Notes: generated from the sequence alone by a model not told the origin. Positions 35,789-44,657 are shown, counted from the first letter of the stretch. The stretch: DNA of 64,000 bases from Anaerolineaceae bacterium (GCA_012839565.1 DUMZ01000005.1:62001-126000); one strand, 5' to 3'. A program made the numbers and translations.

Positions 35789-35858
35789 AAAGAATCTCCT
35801 TAACAAAAGGGAAAGTGTTGAGCTAAACGAAGGGAACCGTGTCCTTTGTCAAACTTCC

Positions 35859-36689
35859 TTAGAAAAGTACCGTGTTCAAATCCGAACGGTAGTCCCGGGT
35901 CTCGGGATGGTCATCGCTCAAAACTTCAAGCAAGCCAAGATAAAGCTCTTTGGCTTGCCCTTGATGATAATCGCGGTCTTTGCGCAGCACAAAAAGCAAA
36001 CCATCCAAAGCCATCTGCACATCACCGCTTTTTGCCAGACTCATCGCCCTTGCATAAGCTGGCGCGAGTGGATCATCCTGCGGGATTTCCTGACTGGCTT
36101 GCTTCACCAACACCTCTGCCAGTATTCGCAGTCTTTGCGCGGTCTGATATTCCGGACTTGGCGGAAAACTCTGCAAAATCGCCAAAGCGTCTTCTACCTG
36201 CCCTAAAAACAACAAGGCGCGCGTATAGGCTAACAAGCCATTCGGCTCGCCATGCGACTCGATAACATATTGTCCAAGCGCGATCTCAGCGCCTTTATAA
36301 TCGCCTTGCAAAAGCAAGCTCTTTCCTTTTTGTAACAACAAACTGCCCGTCTGAGGCAAAATGCGATCCAAAAACAGGCGCAAACTGCTCTCGCTAAGCC
36401 CACCCGTATACTCCGCGACCACACGCCCATCCACAAATGCTTTCAGATGGGGCAAGCTGGTCACCTTCAGCTTTTCAGCCAGTTTTGTTTGCTCATCGCA
36501 ATTTATTCTCGCCAGACGAAAAGCGCCATCCGCTTCAACCGCCAGACCTGCCAGTTTTTGTGACTGCACCTTACAAGGCACGCACCAGGGCGCCCAGAAG
36601 TCAATCACTACGGGCATGCGGTTGGAGTAATGTAAAACTTCCATCTGAAAGTTATCTTCAACAACGTCGATGATGTTTGCTTGTGCCAT
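35859..36689 (-). CDS. Thioredoxin-TPR co-chaperone, CnoX/YbbN-like
   Basis: 276 aa. The N-terminal thioredoxin domain has the active site WAPWCVPCKVQS at about residue 31-42 with the cis-Pro segment VTSLPHLKAF. From about residue 115 helical repeats follow (LLLQGDYKGAEIALGQYVIE, ALLFLGQVEDALAIL), as in YbbN/CnoX. This type protects proteins under oxidative stress or transfers them to GroEL/DnaK. The CxxC is intact (C-V-P-C), unlike E. coli YbbN (SxxC), so redox activity is likely. Confidence 0.9.
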   Translation of the reverse strand: MAQANIIDVVEDNFQMEVLHYSNRMPVVIDFWAPWCVPCKVQSQKLAGLAVEADGAFRLARINCDEQTKLAEKLKVTSLPHLKAFVDGRVVAEYTGGLSESSLRLFLDRILPQTGSLLLQKGKSLLLQGDYKGAEIALGQYVIESHGEPNGLLAYTRALLFLGQVEDALAILQSFPPSPEYQTAQRLRILAEVLVKQASQEIPQDDPLAPAYARAMSLAKSGDVQMALDGLLFVLRKDRDYHQGQAKELYLGLLEVLSDDHPETRDYRSDLNTVLF

Positions 36690-36718
36690 GGTATAGTCCT
36701 GGTTTTATTCTATCAGCT

Positions 36719-37138
36719 TTATTCGTCTCCGTCCGAAATCGCGCTGGGTTGTTTCAGCTCAACAAGTTCACCGCGGTAGTCAACAATCGCCATAAAACCC
36801 ACCATGCCCAAAAACATACGCGCGTCTTCGGGAAAGCCAACTTCCTGTAACTGGGCAAACTGCTCTTCAGTTTTCTCAAATTGAGACCGTATCACCGCGA
36901 CGGAAAAAGGGTCAACCTGCCCCATCATCTCCGCGGCTTGTTTGCTCAAAAAGTCTTCGTTGCCCTTGATATCTTTGGTCATCTCTTCCCAGATTTGACG
37001 GTCAACCTTTTCAGCTGAGACATGACGCATAAAGCCGTCATCGTCGATAACATAACAGGGCTCATCGCCGACGTATGTCACACTTACCGGCTGTAAATTG
37101 ACATCATAAACTAATCCTTCAAATATTGCCTTTTTCAA
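36719..37138 (-). CDS. Conserved small protein of unknown function
   Basis: 139 aa if the TTG at 37138 is used: AAAGGAAG stands 4 nt before it. A further TTG at 37174 would give 151 aa without an RBS. The protein is acidic, without membrane segments, and contains VTYVGDEPCYVIDDDGFMRH and EDFLSKQAAEMMGQVDP. I do not recognise a family with certainty. It lies between the Trx-TPR gene and the first L,D-transpeptidase on the same strand. Confidence 0.7.
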   Translation of the reverse strand: MKKAIFEGLVYDVNLQPVSVTYVGDEPCYVIDDDGFMRHVSAEKVDRQIWEEMTKDIKGNEDFLSKQAAEMMGQVDPFSVAVIRSQFEKTEEQFAQLQEVGFPEDARMFLGMVGFMAIVDYRGELVELKQPSAISDGDE

Positions 37139-37267
37139 GGGTCTTCCTTTCGTTCTAAGTCTGCTTTTATTCAAGTTGCCAGGCGCAACTGAAACAAAGC
37201 CAGATTTGTGCTTTTCTGATTATAGTCTAGCACTTGGGTATAAAAAATGAGTTAACAAATCCCCGCT

Positions 37268-38296
37268 CTAGTAACCCCAGATAATATCTACCTGAGTTCC
37301 GTAATCGGCGACTTCATAATACTTTTCAAAAGGCACATGGGGTAAGGTCCAGCGATACAGCCACTTGGCATCCGTGGGTTTCATGTTTATACAGCCACTG
37401 CTCATGTGCTCTCCCCAGTTGTTATGCCAGTAGGTACCATGAAAGGCGACGCCTTTCAAAGTGATATAGCAAACCCAGGGCACGCCGGGCAAATCATAGG
37501 TGTAAGGATTATCCGGCTCGTGAATCATTCTGCGACAAGGCCGTTTGCGATTGGTCATGAACTGCCCAACCGGCGTTGAACCATCTTTCAAGCCTGTAGT
37601 CACCAGCGTTTCAAAAACCAGGCGCTCGTATTCATAGGCACGCAGGGTTTTATCGCGCATATTGAGTTCAATGCGCTTCGCGTCCGGCGCCACATCCGGA
37701 CTTAGCAGACTTAGCTCTTCTGGGGCTACAATACGCACCGCGTTGGCACGCACATACCAGGAATTCCCACTATAATCATCCAGGAGTTCATAATAAGAAA
37801 GGCCAAAATCGTCTTTGAATTTATCCAGGATCCAAAAAGTGCTTCCGTAATAGAATTTGCGGGTTAAAATGCGCCGTCCATCAGCCCGATAAACCGGCGT
37901 TTTAGGCACCGTTATTTCCCCCAAACAACCGCCTTCTGGAATCTCATCTGCTACACGATTTGGCTTGTCGAATACCGGTTGAATCCAGGCTGCTTCAACA
38001 TAGTTGTTCTCAGCCATTTTATACCACCCTCGTTTTTTACTGCCCGGAGTTTCGGCATAAAAGACTTTTGGAATGCGGATGACGTCATCAAAATCATAAT
38101 GATCAAGAACTGGTGACAGTAAATCAGGCTCCTTATATAAAGGTAAAGCGTATTTTAACACCCGTCCTAAAGGAATATCAGGGATAAACTTACCTAAGCG
38201 GGCTTCAGTCGGTTTCGGCGCTGGCAAAGCAAAACTCAAGACGCCCAGCCCCACAGCCTGTAAAAAGCGTCTTCGGGTAAGTTTGATGTCTCTCAT
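37268..38296 (-). CDS. Tat-exported L,D-transpeptidase (YkuD)
   Basis: 342 aa. The N-terminus carries a twin-arginine signal (LTRRRFLQAVGLGVLSFALP). The middle region looks like two SH3-like segments (LYKEPDLLSPVLDHY, VPKTPVYRADGRRIL). The C-terminal YkuD domain has the catalytic motif HGTYWHNNWGEHMSSGCINM, with the nucleophile Cys. It crosslinks peptidoglycan stem peptides (3-3 links) or attaches proteins outside the membrane. It starts 2 bp after the second transpeptidase gene, in one operon. Confidence 0.92.
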   Translation of the reverse strand: MRDIKLTRRRFLQAVGLGVLSFALPAPKPTEARLGKFIPDIPLGRVLKYALPLYKEPDLLSPVLDHYDFDDVIRIPKVFYAETPGSKKRGWYKMAENNYVEAAWIQPVFDKPNRVADEIPEGGCLGEITVPKTPVYRADGRRILTRKFYYGSTFWILDKFKDDFGLSYYELLDDYSGNSWYVRANAVRIVAPEELSLLSPDVAPDAKRIELNMRDKTLRAYEYERLVFETLVTTGLKDGSTPVGQFMTNRKRPCRRMIHEPDNPYTYDLPGVPWVCYITLKGVAFHGTYWHNNWGEHMSSGCINMKPTDAKWLYRWTLPHVPFEKYYEVADYGTQVDIIWGY

Positions 38297-38298
38297 TT

Positions 38299-39384
38299 TT
38301 AATAATGAACGTGGACTGTAATCCCTACATAAGACCAGTTGTACAACCAGCCAGCGTCTTCGTTACGCATATTAACGCAACCATGGCTCATCGGGTGTCC
38401 GAAATTATTATGCCAGTAAGTGCCATGGATGCCATAGCCCTTATAGAAATACATCACATACTCAACATTAGGCAAGTTATAACCAGGCCCGACCATATCG
38501 TCATAGCGCAGTTTAATCCAAACCTGATATGTCCCAGTGACAGTAGGCGTGGCAGGCAAGCCGGTTGAAACCAGAAAACTGGCAACCAACTGATCACCGT
38601 CATAGGCATAGAGCATTTGCTGACTAAGATTGATATCAATCCATTTGCCTTCAAAGATTTTTGGTGGCGTTTGATTTTCAGGTGGGGTCCAGGGCGTCAC
38701 AGCCACCGTAGGCACAGGCGTATCCGTTGGTGTCGGACTGGGCGTGGGCGTTTTTGTAGGAGTAGCTGTGTTGGTCGGTGTGGGCGTGTTGGTTGAAGTG
38801 GGTGTGTTGGTCGGTGTCGCAGTATTCGTTGGCGTTAGGCTAGGCTTTACAAAGCTGTCATAGGTGCTTTTTATCACAAACTGAGCACCTGCCACCGGCT
38901 TGATACGAATCACCCCAAATGAGTAAAGCCCAAAAAACACGATTGCGGCAACTAAAAGCAAGGGTACAAAAACGCGCGCAAACCATCGTTTTCTTTTTGG
39001 CCTGGCAGGTTTAGCTTTGTCTGTTGTCTCAGTCTTTGCTGGCACGGCAATGGCTTGGGTTTGCTCATCAACGCTTGTTTCTGCCTGACTTTCCAAAGCG
39101 GGTTGCCAGGCCTGCGCGCTTGACTGACGAATAGCTGCGCTTGCCCAACGCATACCTTCCAGTGCTGTCGGGTTGCCGGGGTCAAGATCCAACGCCTGTT
39201 TTAGCCACTGTACGCTTTCCTGTGGTTCAGAAACACCCGCCATAATCAGTGTTGCATCCAGATTTTTCTCATCAAGCTTGAGTATCTCTAAAGCAAGCTT
39301 TTCCGCTTCTGCACCGTTGCCAGCCAGTAAAGCTTGTTTGGCTTGGGTCAGCAAAGTTGAGGTCGTGTTGTCAGATTTTTCCAT
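38299..39384 (-). CDS. Membrane-anchored L,D-transpeptidase with TPR-like cytoplasmic part
   Basis: 361 aa. Residues 1-80 form a short TPR-like cytoplasmic region (AGNGAEAEKLALEILKLDEK). A transmembrane helix lies at about 135-157, followed by a Thr-Pro-rich linker at 181-227 and a YkuD domain with HGTYWHNNFGHPMSHGCVNM near the C-terminus. The Thr-Pro linker probably spans the cell wall. The two adjacent enzymes share the YkuD motif but differ in export route (membrane anchor here, Tat signal in its neighbour) and in N-terminal domains. Confidence 0.92.
   Translation of the reverse strand: MEKSDNTTSTLLTQAKQALLAGNGAEAEKLALEILKLDEKNLDATLIMAGVSEPQESVQWLKQALDLDPGNPTALEGMRWASAAIRQSSAQAWQPALESQAETSVDEQTQAIAVPAKTETTDKAKPARPKRKRWFARVFVPLLLVAAIVFFGLYSFGVIRIKPVAGAQFVIKSTYDSFVKPSLTPTNTATPTNTPTSTNTPTPTNTATPTKTPTPSPTPTDTPVPTVAVTPWTPPENQTPPKIFEGKWIDINLSQQMLYAYDGDQLVASFLVSTGLPATPTVTGTYQVWIKLRYDDMVGPGYNLPNVEYVMYFYKGYGIHGTYWHNNFGHPMSHGCVNMRNEDAGWLYNWSYVGITVHVHY
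38704..38844 (-). repeat. Coding minisatellite for a Thr-Pro linker
   Basis: Short in-frame repeats of the type ACNCCNACNAAYACN encode T-P-T-N units in the transpeptidase. Such tracts vary in length between strains. Confidence 0.8.
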
Positions 39385-39399
39385 GTTTTCTTATTATAG

Positions 39400-40338
39400 C
39401 TAATCCGCATTCATAAAGCGGTGAATGCCATCAGCAATCCCATCTGCTAATAATTGTGGTCGATTAGTCAAAATATCCTGGTCAAGATTCATGTAACCCA
39501 GTTCAAAAATCATCGCCGCGGTCAAAGGGTCAATTTGGTCAAACGCGTGATAATTGCGAATCTCATTCGTCGTGGTTTGGTAATGATACTTTAAACCCGT
39601 CGCGTTCGCATACGCTTCCGACAGGCATTTGGTAAGCAATTCGCGGTCAATGGTTTTGACTTCCGAAGGCACAATCGCGAACTTAAAGCCAGTGGCGTTG
39701 TCGTTGATATATTCACAGGAATTACAATGCAAGGCGATGAGCAACTGGGCCTGGTAACCAACCAAACGCGGGTCAGTTTCATCTAGCAGTTCAGCGTCGT
39801 AGCCCAGTTCAATCAGTTTTTGCTGCAAATAGGTCGCGACAGTGCTGTTTATTTCAACTTCGGTCAAGCCATTCGAACAAACTTCGCCTTCATCGCGCCC
39901 CTTGTGCCCGATAATAATGCCGATTTTATTCTCCGGAAACTCCTGTGGCAAGGACACTTCAAGCCCTTCTTCAGCTTGTTGCGTTATTTGGGGCACCGAT
40001 ATTTCCCCAACGTATTGCTCCTGCAGGTTATCACCCGTAAAGGCACTTGGCATCCACAGAGTAAGCAAGGTTGCCACAAGAACCGCCGCGAAAATGACTG
40101 TCGCCAGGGTCTGCAAAGTTACCCGCGGTCGGTACGCGACTGCGGCACGCGAACTTTGCACCGGGCGCGGAGTGGTTACCAGCCCCCTAATCGTCTGTGA
40201 GCTGGTATTACTCAGCGCGTCTTCAAAACTTTCTTCATTTTCGGACAAGTCCTTATCTTCCGCTATCGCGTCGGATGCATCATACGCTGGCTGCTCATCC
40301 TCGGGGAAATCATCAGCATTCGTTGGCTCATTATTCAT
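39400..40338 (-). CDS. N-acetylmuramoyl-L-alanine amidase (Amidase_3), membrane-anchored
   Basis: 312 aa. An acidic cytoplasmic region (1-75) is followed by a transmembrane helix (about 78-95) and an Amidase_3 domain. Zinc ligands are visible in IGIIIGHKG (His), LTEVEINSTVA (Glu) and LLIALHCNSC (His), with the catalytic Glu in MIFELGYMN. It cuts the amide between MurNAc and L-Ala. It follows the two transpeptidase genes on the same strand (15 bp upstream of the second), so the trio forms a wall-remodelling unit. Confidence 0.92.
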   Translation of the reverse strand: MNNEPTNADDFPEDEQPAYDASDAIAEDKDLSENEESFEDALSNTSSQTIRGLVTTPRPVQSSRAAVAYRPRVTLQTLATVIFAAVLVATLLTLWMPSAFTGDNLQEQYVGEISVPQITQQAEEGLEVSLPQEFPENKIGIIIGHKGRDEGEVCSNGLTEVEINSTVATYLQQKLIELGYDAELLDETDPRLVGYQAQLLIALHCNSCEYINDNATGFKFAIVPSEVKTIDRELLTKCLSEAYANATGLKYHYQTTTNEIRNYHAFDQIDPLTAAMIFELGYMNLDQDILTNRPQLLADGIADGIHRFMNAD

Positions 40339-40475
40339 GCCTTAATCTTACCTTATTTCTCACGCCTGAACAATTATTTAAGGCAGTTAGGTTTTGTTTA
40401 TCCCAGCTTAATAAACCAAAATTTTTGCCCCCGTCCACAGGCAAAGGCCTGTATAATAAACACAAAGGAGCTCGT

Positions 40476-41045
40476 ATGAATGACAAACTAAAGCCCGAAG
40501 AGAAAAAGACCTTGCTAATGATTGCCCGCGATGCCATTACCGCCCACGTCAACGGGCAAAAGCCAAAACAACTGGATGAATACCCATTAAGCCCCGCGCT
40601 TTTGGCAGATGGTGCCAGTTTCGTGACTCTCACTAAAAAAGGCAAGCTGCGGGGATGCATAGGCACCCTGCAAGCCGTGCAAAGTCTGGCAGAAGATGTG
40701 CAATTGCGCGCGATTCAGGCGGCCACGGAAGATCCCCGTTTCCCAGCTGTGCAAGCTTCGGAACTGGCACAAATCAAAATTGAGATTTCCCGCCTGACCC
40801 CGCCTGTAAAGCTTGACTATGAAAACCCGCAAGACCTGGCTCAGCTGATTAGACCCCATCAAGACGGCGTTATCCTGAAAGATGGTTTTCGTCGCGCGAC
40901 CTTTTTGCCCCAGGTTTGGGACCAACTGCCCTATCCTGAAGACTTTCTAAGCCATTTATGCCAAAAAATGGGCGTGCCTGGTGGATACTGGAAGAAAAAA
41001 CTCCTGGAAGTTTCCATTTACAGCGTTGAAGATTTTTCGGAATAG
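40476..41045 (+). CDS. AMMECR1 domain protein (AmmeMemoRadiSam protein A-like)
   Basis: 189 aa. The conserved AMMECR1 motif is GKLRGCIGTLQAV (around residue 52), followed by AIQAATEDPRFPAV and RATFLPQVWDQLPYPEDFL. The ATG at 40476 is preceded by AAAGGAG at 5 nt. In many bacteria this gene lies with a Memo-like and a radical SAM gene; neither is in the window. The biochemical role is not established. It is transcribed divergently from the amidase gene. Confidence 0.93.
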   Translation: MNDKLKPEEKKTLLMIARDAITAHVNGQKPKQLDEYPLSPALLADGASFVTLTKKGKLRGCIGTLQAVQSLAEDVQLRAIQAATEDPRFPAVQASELAQIKIEISRLTPPVKLDYENPQDLAQLIRPHQDGVILKDGFRRATFLPQVWDQLPYPEDFLSHLCQKMGVPGGYWKKKLLEVSIYSVEDFSE

Positions 41046-41096
41046 TTTTCGGAGTAGTCCACATCCATTAACCTGGTGCTTCGTAATCTTAATAGC

Positions 41097-41129
41097 AAAA
41101 ACTCACGCATATTTATCAGCGTGAGTTTT
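41097..41129. terminator. Bidirectional intrinsic terminator
   Basis: 11-bp stem AAAACTCACGC/GCGTGAGTTTT (41097-41107 with 41119-41129) between the convergent AMMECR1 and DUF4013 genes. Confidence 0.88.
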
Positions 41130-41150
41130 AATTTTAAGCTCTATTTGCGA

Positions 41151-41840
41151 TTATCCGGGATAGTTGGGATAACTTGGATAAACCACCGTGGATTGGGACG
41201 CGCGATAGGCCTGTCCGCTAAGATGGGCTACCATCAACATTGAATAAGCCATCGTTACAAACATACCTGCGAAAAAGACAATCACGCCTATCGGTCCAAT
41301 AAAGCCCGCAATCAGGTTTCCTGCCAATACCATCAGCCAGGCAGCAAAATTATTCTTGGCCAAATTGAAGATTTCTCTGAACTCAAAGCCCGATTTAATG
41401 GTCCCTTTCACGGCCACATGTGCGCAAATGATCGGGAAGACCAAATAAAACACAGCGCTAAACACCATTGAGAACAATGAAAGCCCGAGTTGAGACAATA
41501 GCGCTGGCACAGCCATAACAAGCGAAAGTTTTTCATCCGCCATGGCCCCCACCGACAACATGCTTGGAATGACAATCAACCAAGACAACACAATCAAGGG
41601 CAAAGAATAGACCAACTGCACCACGAAATTACGAAAACCCATCGTTAAGTTTTCGCCAAAATCCATTTCGTGCAAAGGGCGTGGGTCGCCATTTGCCACA
41701 TTTTTTATCACGTCCATGATATAACCCTGAAAAACAAGGGGTCCAATAACTGGAATCAACATACAAAGCACGGGTTTCCAAAGTTTGTCAAACCACTGCG
41801 GGTCTTCAAAAATATACGTAAAACTCTTACCAAAATTCAT
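41151..41840 (-). CDS. DUF4013 membrane protein
   Basis: 229 aa with about six hydrophobic segments. The N-terminus FTYIFEDPQWFDKLWKPVLC and the stretch VANGDPRPLHEMDFGENLTM are typical of DUF4013. A short Tyr/Pro-rich tail ends the protein (VVYPSYPNYPG). Function unknown. GAGGAAATA precedes the ATG. It is the last gene of a string of minus-strand genes including two PII-like proteins. Confidence 0.9.
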   Translation of the reverse strand: MNFGKSFTYIFEDPQWFDKLWKPVLCMLIPVIGPLVFQGYIMDVIKNVANGDPRPLHEMDFGENLTMGFRNFVVQLVYSLPLIVLSWLIVIPSMLSVGAMADEKLSLVMAVPALLSQLGLSLFSMVFSAVFYLVFPIICAHVAVKGTIKSGFEFREIFNLAKNNFAAWLMVLAGNLIAGFIGPIGVIVFFAGMFVTMAYSMLMVAHLSGQAYRASQSTVVYPSYPNYPG

Positions 41841-41861
41841 TATTTCCTCATATCTGGGTGT

Positions 41862-42126
41862 TTAAAGTTGCGTAAACTTCGCCACATCGACCACAAAAAC
41901 CGTCGCGCGTTTTTCGTTCTCATTTTTGGGCTGTGTACTTGTTTCACGGATGATTTCAAGCGCGCGCGACACGGTCTTCTTCCGTTCCGATTAACAAGGT
42001 GCTTCTGCCGCTGCGCAAAAAACCACCTGTGGAAGCAATAAAGGTCACGCGATATTTTTCATCAGTTAACGCGGCAGATACACGGTCGTTATCAGCATCT
42101 TGAATGATTGCAATGATGAGTTTCAT
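41862..42126 (-). pseudogene. Frameshifted PII-like (c-di-AMP receptor family) gene
   Basis: 265 bp, not a multiple of 3. The start is clear: GAGGAG stands 10 nt before ATG 42126, and the product begins MKLIIAIIQDADNDRVSAAL with the family motif FIASTGGFLRSG and LLIGTEEDRVA. At a GC dinucleotide run (about 41960-41968) the frame hits TGA. Adding one GC unit restores RVARALEII and a normal end, ATVFVVDVAKFTQL, to the TAA at 41862. Full length would be about 88 aa. It lies 1 bp after an intact paralogue. It may be a true slippage mutation, phase variation or an assembly error. Confidence 0.85.
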
Positions 42127-42127
42127 C

Positions 42128-42469
42128 TTAGAACTCCTCGAAATAGTCTAAATCTAATTCAAAAACATTCGCACCGCCAATAACCGTTTCAGTTGGAATA
42201 ACAATCGGAAATGGCGCGTTGTCGATAGGTGTGGCGAGATAACTCACCCGTCGTTTAGCCACAGAACTCAGAAGGTCCAGCAATTCTGGAATTTCCGCCT
42301 CTGAAGATGCAATCAGAAAGGTTTCATTTCTTTCGCGCAAAAAACCACCCACGCTGGGTAGTTTGCCAAAGCTATAGTTTGCTTCTTCCAGCGTGCGTTC
42401 AACCAGTTCGCCATCCTGGCTTTGCACGACCGCGATTATCAGCTTGTCTGGTTTCTTTTGATCGCTCAT
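42128..42469 (-). CDS. PII-like nitrogen-regulator-fold protein, c-di-AMP receptor family
   Basis: 113 aa. It matches the DarA/PstA (PF06153) family: KLIIAVVQSQDGELVERTLE, the glycine turn LPSVGGFLRERNETFLIAS, and the final strand ANVFELDLDYFEEF. These trimeric proteins bind cyclic di-AMP in many Gram-positive bacteria. This copy is more divergent than the frameshifted one, with a longer loop before the last strand (PIDNAPFPIVIPTETVIGG). AGGAGG stands before the ATG. The gene precedes the frameshifted paralogue. Confidence 0.85.
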   Translation of the reverse strand: MSDQKKPDKLIIAVVQSQDGELVERTLEEANYSFGKLPSVGGFLRERNETFLIASSEAEIPELLDLLSSVAKRRVSYLATPIDNAPFPIVIPTETVIGGANVFELDLDYFEEF

Positions 42470-42516
42470 TCTGCCTCCTTCGGATGATATCTTTATTTTA
42501 CACGCTTTTTGTGTTT

Positions 42517-42960
42517 TTAATTAAACCAATCCACGACCATATCTTCGAGATCTTCAGGGTCAATATCATCCTCACTGACCACCTTCCCAAAAACAGAATT
42601 ACCTGTTTTTCGGGTACTGTCAGGATCACCCGTCTTTAAGGGATGCCACCAGGGAATGTCCTTGCCATCCGCTACCAAACGGTAGGCGCAATTTTTAGGC
42701 AACCAGTTGGCACCCCTTGCCAGTTTTGGCGTCAGCAAAACGCAATCGGGCACGTTATCATGTCGGTTTTCGTAATCACTGCATTTACAGGTTTCCATAT
42801 CCATGTAGCGACAAACCACATTTGTAAACTGCACTTCCGTCTTGCCTGGTTCGATGAACTTATGCAAGCAACACTTGGAGCAGAAATCACACAAGGATTC
42901 CCATTCCGATGGCGTTAAATCTTCGATTGCTTTTTCAAGCCAAAACTTCGACTGGGTCAT
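42517..42960 (-). CDS. YcgN/UPF0260 cysteine-cluster protein
   Basis: 147 aa. Eight Cys residues have the YcgN pattern: LCDFCSKCCLHKF, VVCRYMDMETCKCSDYENR, and DCVLLTPKLARGANWLPKNC. The end of the domain (YRLVADGKDIPWWHPL) is also typical. It probably binds zinc or an Fe-S cluster; function unknown. The family is most common in proteobacteria, so presence here is slightly unexpected. It starts 4 bp after the formiminotransferase stop. Confidence 0.92.
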   Translation of the reverse strand: MTQSKFWLEKAIEDLTPSEWESLCDFCSKCCLHKFIEPGKTEVQFTNVVCRYMDMETCKCSDYENRHDNVPDCVLLTPKLARGANWLPKNCAYRLVADGKDIPWWHPLKTGDPDSTRKTGNSVFGKVVSEDDIDPEDLEDMVVDWFN

Positions 42961-42964
42961 ATTC

Positions 42965-44491
42965 TTAGATTCCCATACGTTCGTGTACTATAGCGGTCAT
43001 GGCGTCCATCAGGGCATTAACTTCTTTTGCCATGTCGTCCCATTCCGCTTTCAGAGCCTGGGCGTCTTTATTGTCGTCGTAGCCCAGCAGGTTGATGCGC
43101 ACGTTCAAACCAGCAGCCATAAAACCAGCTTTTGCCATATGCGCGCCGGCAGCCGCGTCAGAAATCGCGTTTTCGTTGCCAATTTCGCACATGCGCTTGG
43201 CAAGTTTCAATGCGGCTAAACAATCGCGGGCGGTTTGCAAGGGCACTTGCGCGGCCACCAAACTGGCTTTCAATATCGCTTCATCACGCGCGGCAATTTC
43301 TTCTTCAGTTCCCTTGGGCAAACGCATCGCTTCAACGACACCGTCATAGGACTTGGCATCCTTCTCAATGCCTTCGGTAAGCGCCTGGCGCAAAGGTTCA
43401 GCCTGTTCGATCACTTCAAAAACTTCATTTTCAACGTCCACATAGCGTTTCTTGCCTACCGTCAGACGCGCGTTCATCAAAGTCAGCGCGGCACCCAAGG
43501 CACCCGCGTAAGCCGCAGATGAGCCGCCACCGGGCGCAGGTGTTCCCGCGGCCACTTCGTCAATAAAGCCATAAATGTTTTCTTCCGCGGAATCGGAACT
43601 CTGCGAACCAAAGACCTGGTTTTCCAAAATTTGCTCATCCTGCAAACCATCAATTTGCATGTACCACTTGCAAGCGTTTATCATCGCGCGCTGGGGCACC
43701 AAACCGATGATTTCGGTATGATGAATACCCACACCATAACGCTGGGCTTCACGGCGCACAAATTCGGTCACTTGCGCCAGGGGCGAACGACGATAGTCGG
43801 TGAGATTCATTGAAACCTGTGCCAGACCATCGACCAAAAGTCCGATACCCTTCACAAAGCGGAAACCACCGTTGGAATGGCGCGTCCGGCGTGCGATTTT
43901 CTGCGCGATGCTGACATCGTCCGTATTCAGGAAAATATTATAGGCAATCAAGGGTTGGCGCGCGCCAATCACCGTTGCGCCAGCCGGGCCCAGTTCTTTG
44001 GGTCCCAGGTCGGGTTCTTTGTAAGGGTCCGTGGCGATTGTTTCTTTGATGCCTTCATATTCACCGCGGCGAATATCTTCCAGGTTTACACGGTCTTTGC
44101 GAATAGCCGCGTCCTCGTAGAAATAAACTGGAATGTTCAATTCCCCAGCTACACGCTTACCCAGGCGGCGCGCCATTTCGATACAATCCGCCATGGTCAC
44201 GTCCGAAATGGGAACAAAAGGTACCACATCTGTCGCGCCCATACGCGGGTGTTCACCGTGATGCGTGTTCAGGTCGATGAGTTCAGCTGCTTTTGCGATA
44301 CAAGCATAAGCGCCTTCTTCAACAGCCTTTGGGTCACCCACAAAGGTGAGTACAGTTCGGTTATGGTCAACATCAGAACTGTGGTCCAAAATGCGCACAC
44401 CATCCACCGCGGCAACCGCGTCGATAATGGCTTTAATGACTTCTGGCCGACGACCTTCTGAGAAATTAGGGATACATTCAACGATTTTCAT
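42965..44491 (-). CDS. Bifunctional glutamate formimidoyltransferase/formimidoyl-THF cyclodeaminase
   Basis: 508 aa. The N-terminal FTCD domains (VECIPNFSEGRRPEVIKAI, VLTFVGDPKAVEEGAYA, MGATDVVPFVPISDV) are fused to a C-terminal cyclodeaminase domain (FIDEVAAGTPAPGGGSSAAY). The fused form is the one known from animals and several anaerobes. It moves the formimino group from formiminoglutamate, a histidine breakdown product, to tetrahydrofolate and releases ammonia, giving 5,10-methenyl-THF. It links histidine use to one-carbon and purine metabolism. No other hut gene is in the window. Confidence 0.95.
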   Translation of the reverse strand: MKIVECIPNFSEGRRPEVIKAIIDAVAAVDGVRILDHSSDVDHNRTVLTFVGDPKAVEEGAYACIAKAAELIDLNTHHGEHPRMGATDVVPFVPISDVTMADCIEMARRLGKRVAGELNIPVYFYEDAAIRKDRVNLEDIRRGEYEGIKETIATDPYKEPDLGPKELGPAGATVIGARQPLIAYNIFLNTDDVSIAQKIARRTRHSNGGFRFVKGIGLLVDGLAQVSMNLTDYRRSPLAQVTEFVRREAQRYGVGIHHTEIIGLVPQRAMINACKWYMQIDGLQDEQILENQVFGSQSSDSAEENIYGFIDEVAAGTPAPGGGSSAAYAGALGAALTLMNARLTVGKKRYVDVENEVFEVIEQAEPLRQALTEGIEKDAKSYDGVVEAMRLPKGTEEEIAARDEAILKASLVAAQVPLQTARDCLAALKLAKRMCEIGNENAISDAAAGAHMAKAGFMAAGLNVRINLLGYDDNKDAQALKAEWDDMAKEVNALMDAMTAIVHERMGI

Positions 44492-44657
44492 GGATTTGAC
44501 ACACTCCTTTTACTGTTTTATTAGCAACTTTAAATTATACCAAATTTTCCAAATGCACGCAGGGAAGAAATTAATCTACATTTTCAGTTATTTTCAATCT
44601 GTTATTGATTTTCTTTAGGCTTTTTGCGATTTCCATTAAGTTTCTTGCATTTTTAAC

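Noticed and set aside
38704..38844. Repeat tract as a CRISPR or mobile repeat
   Set aside because: The units are in-frame Thr-Pro codons of the transpeptidase linker, with no spacers.
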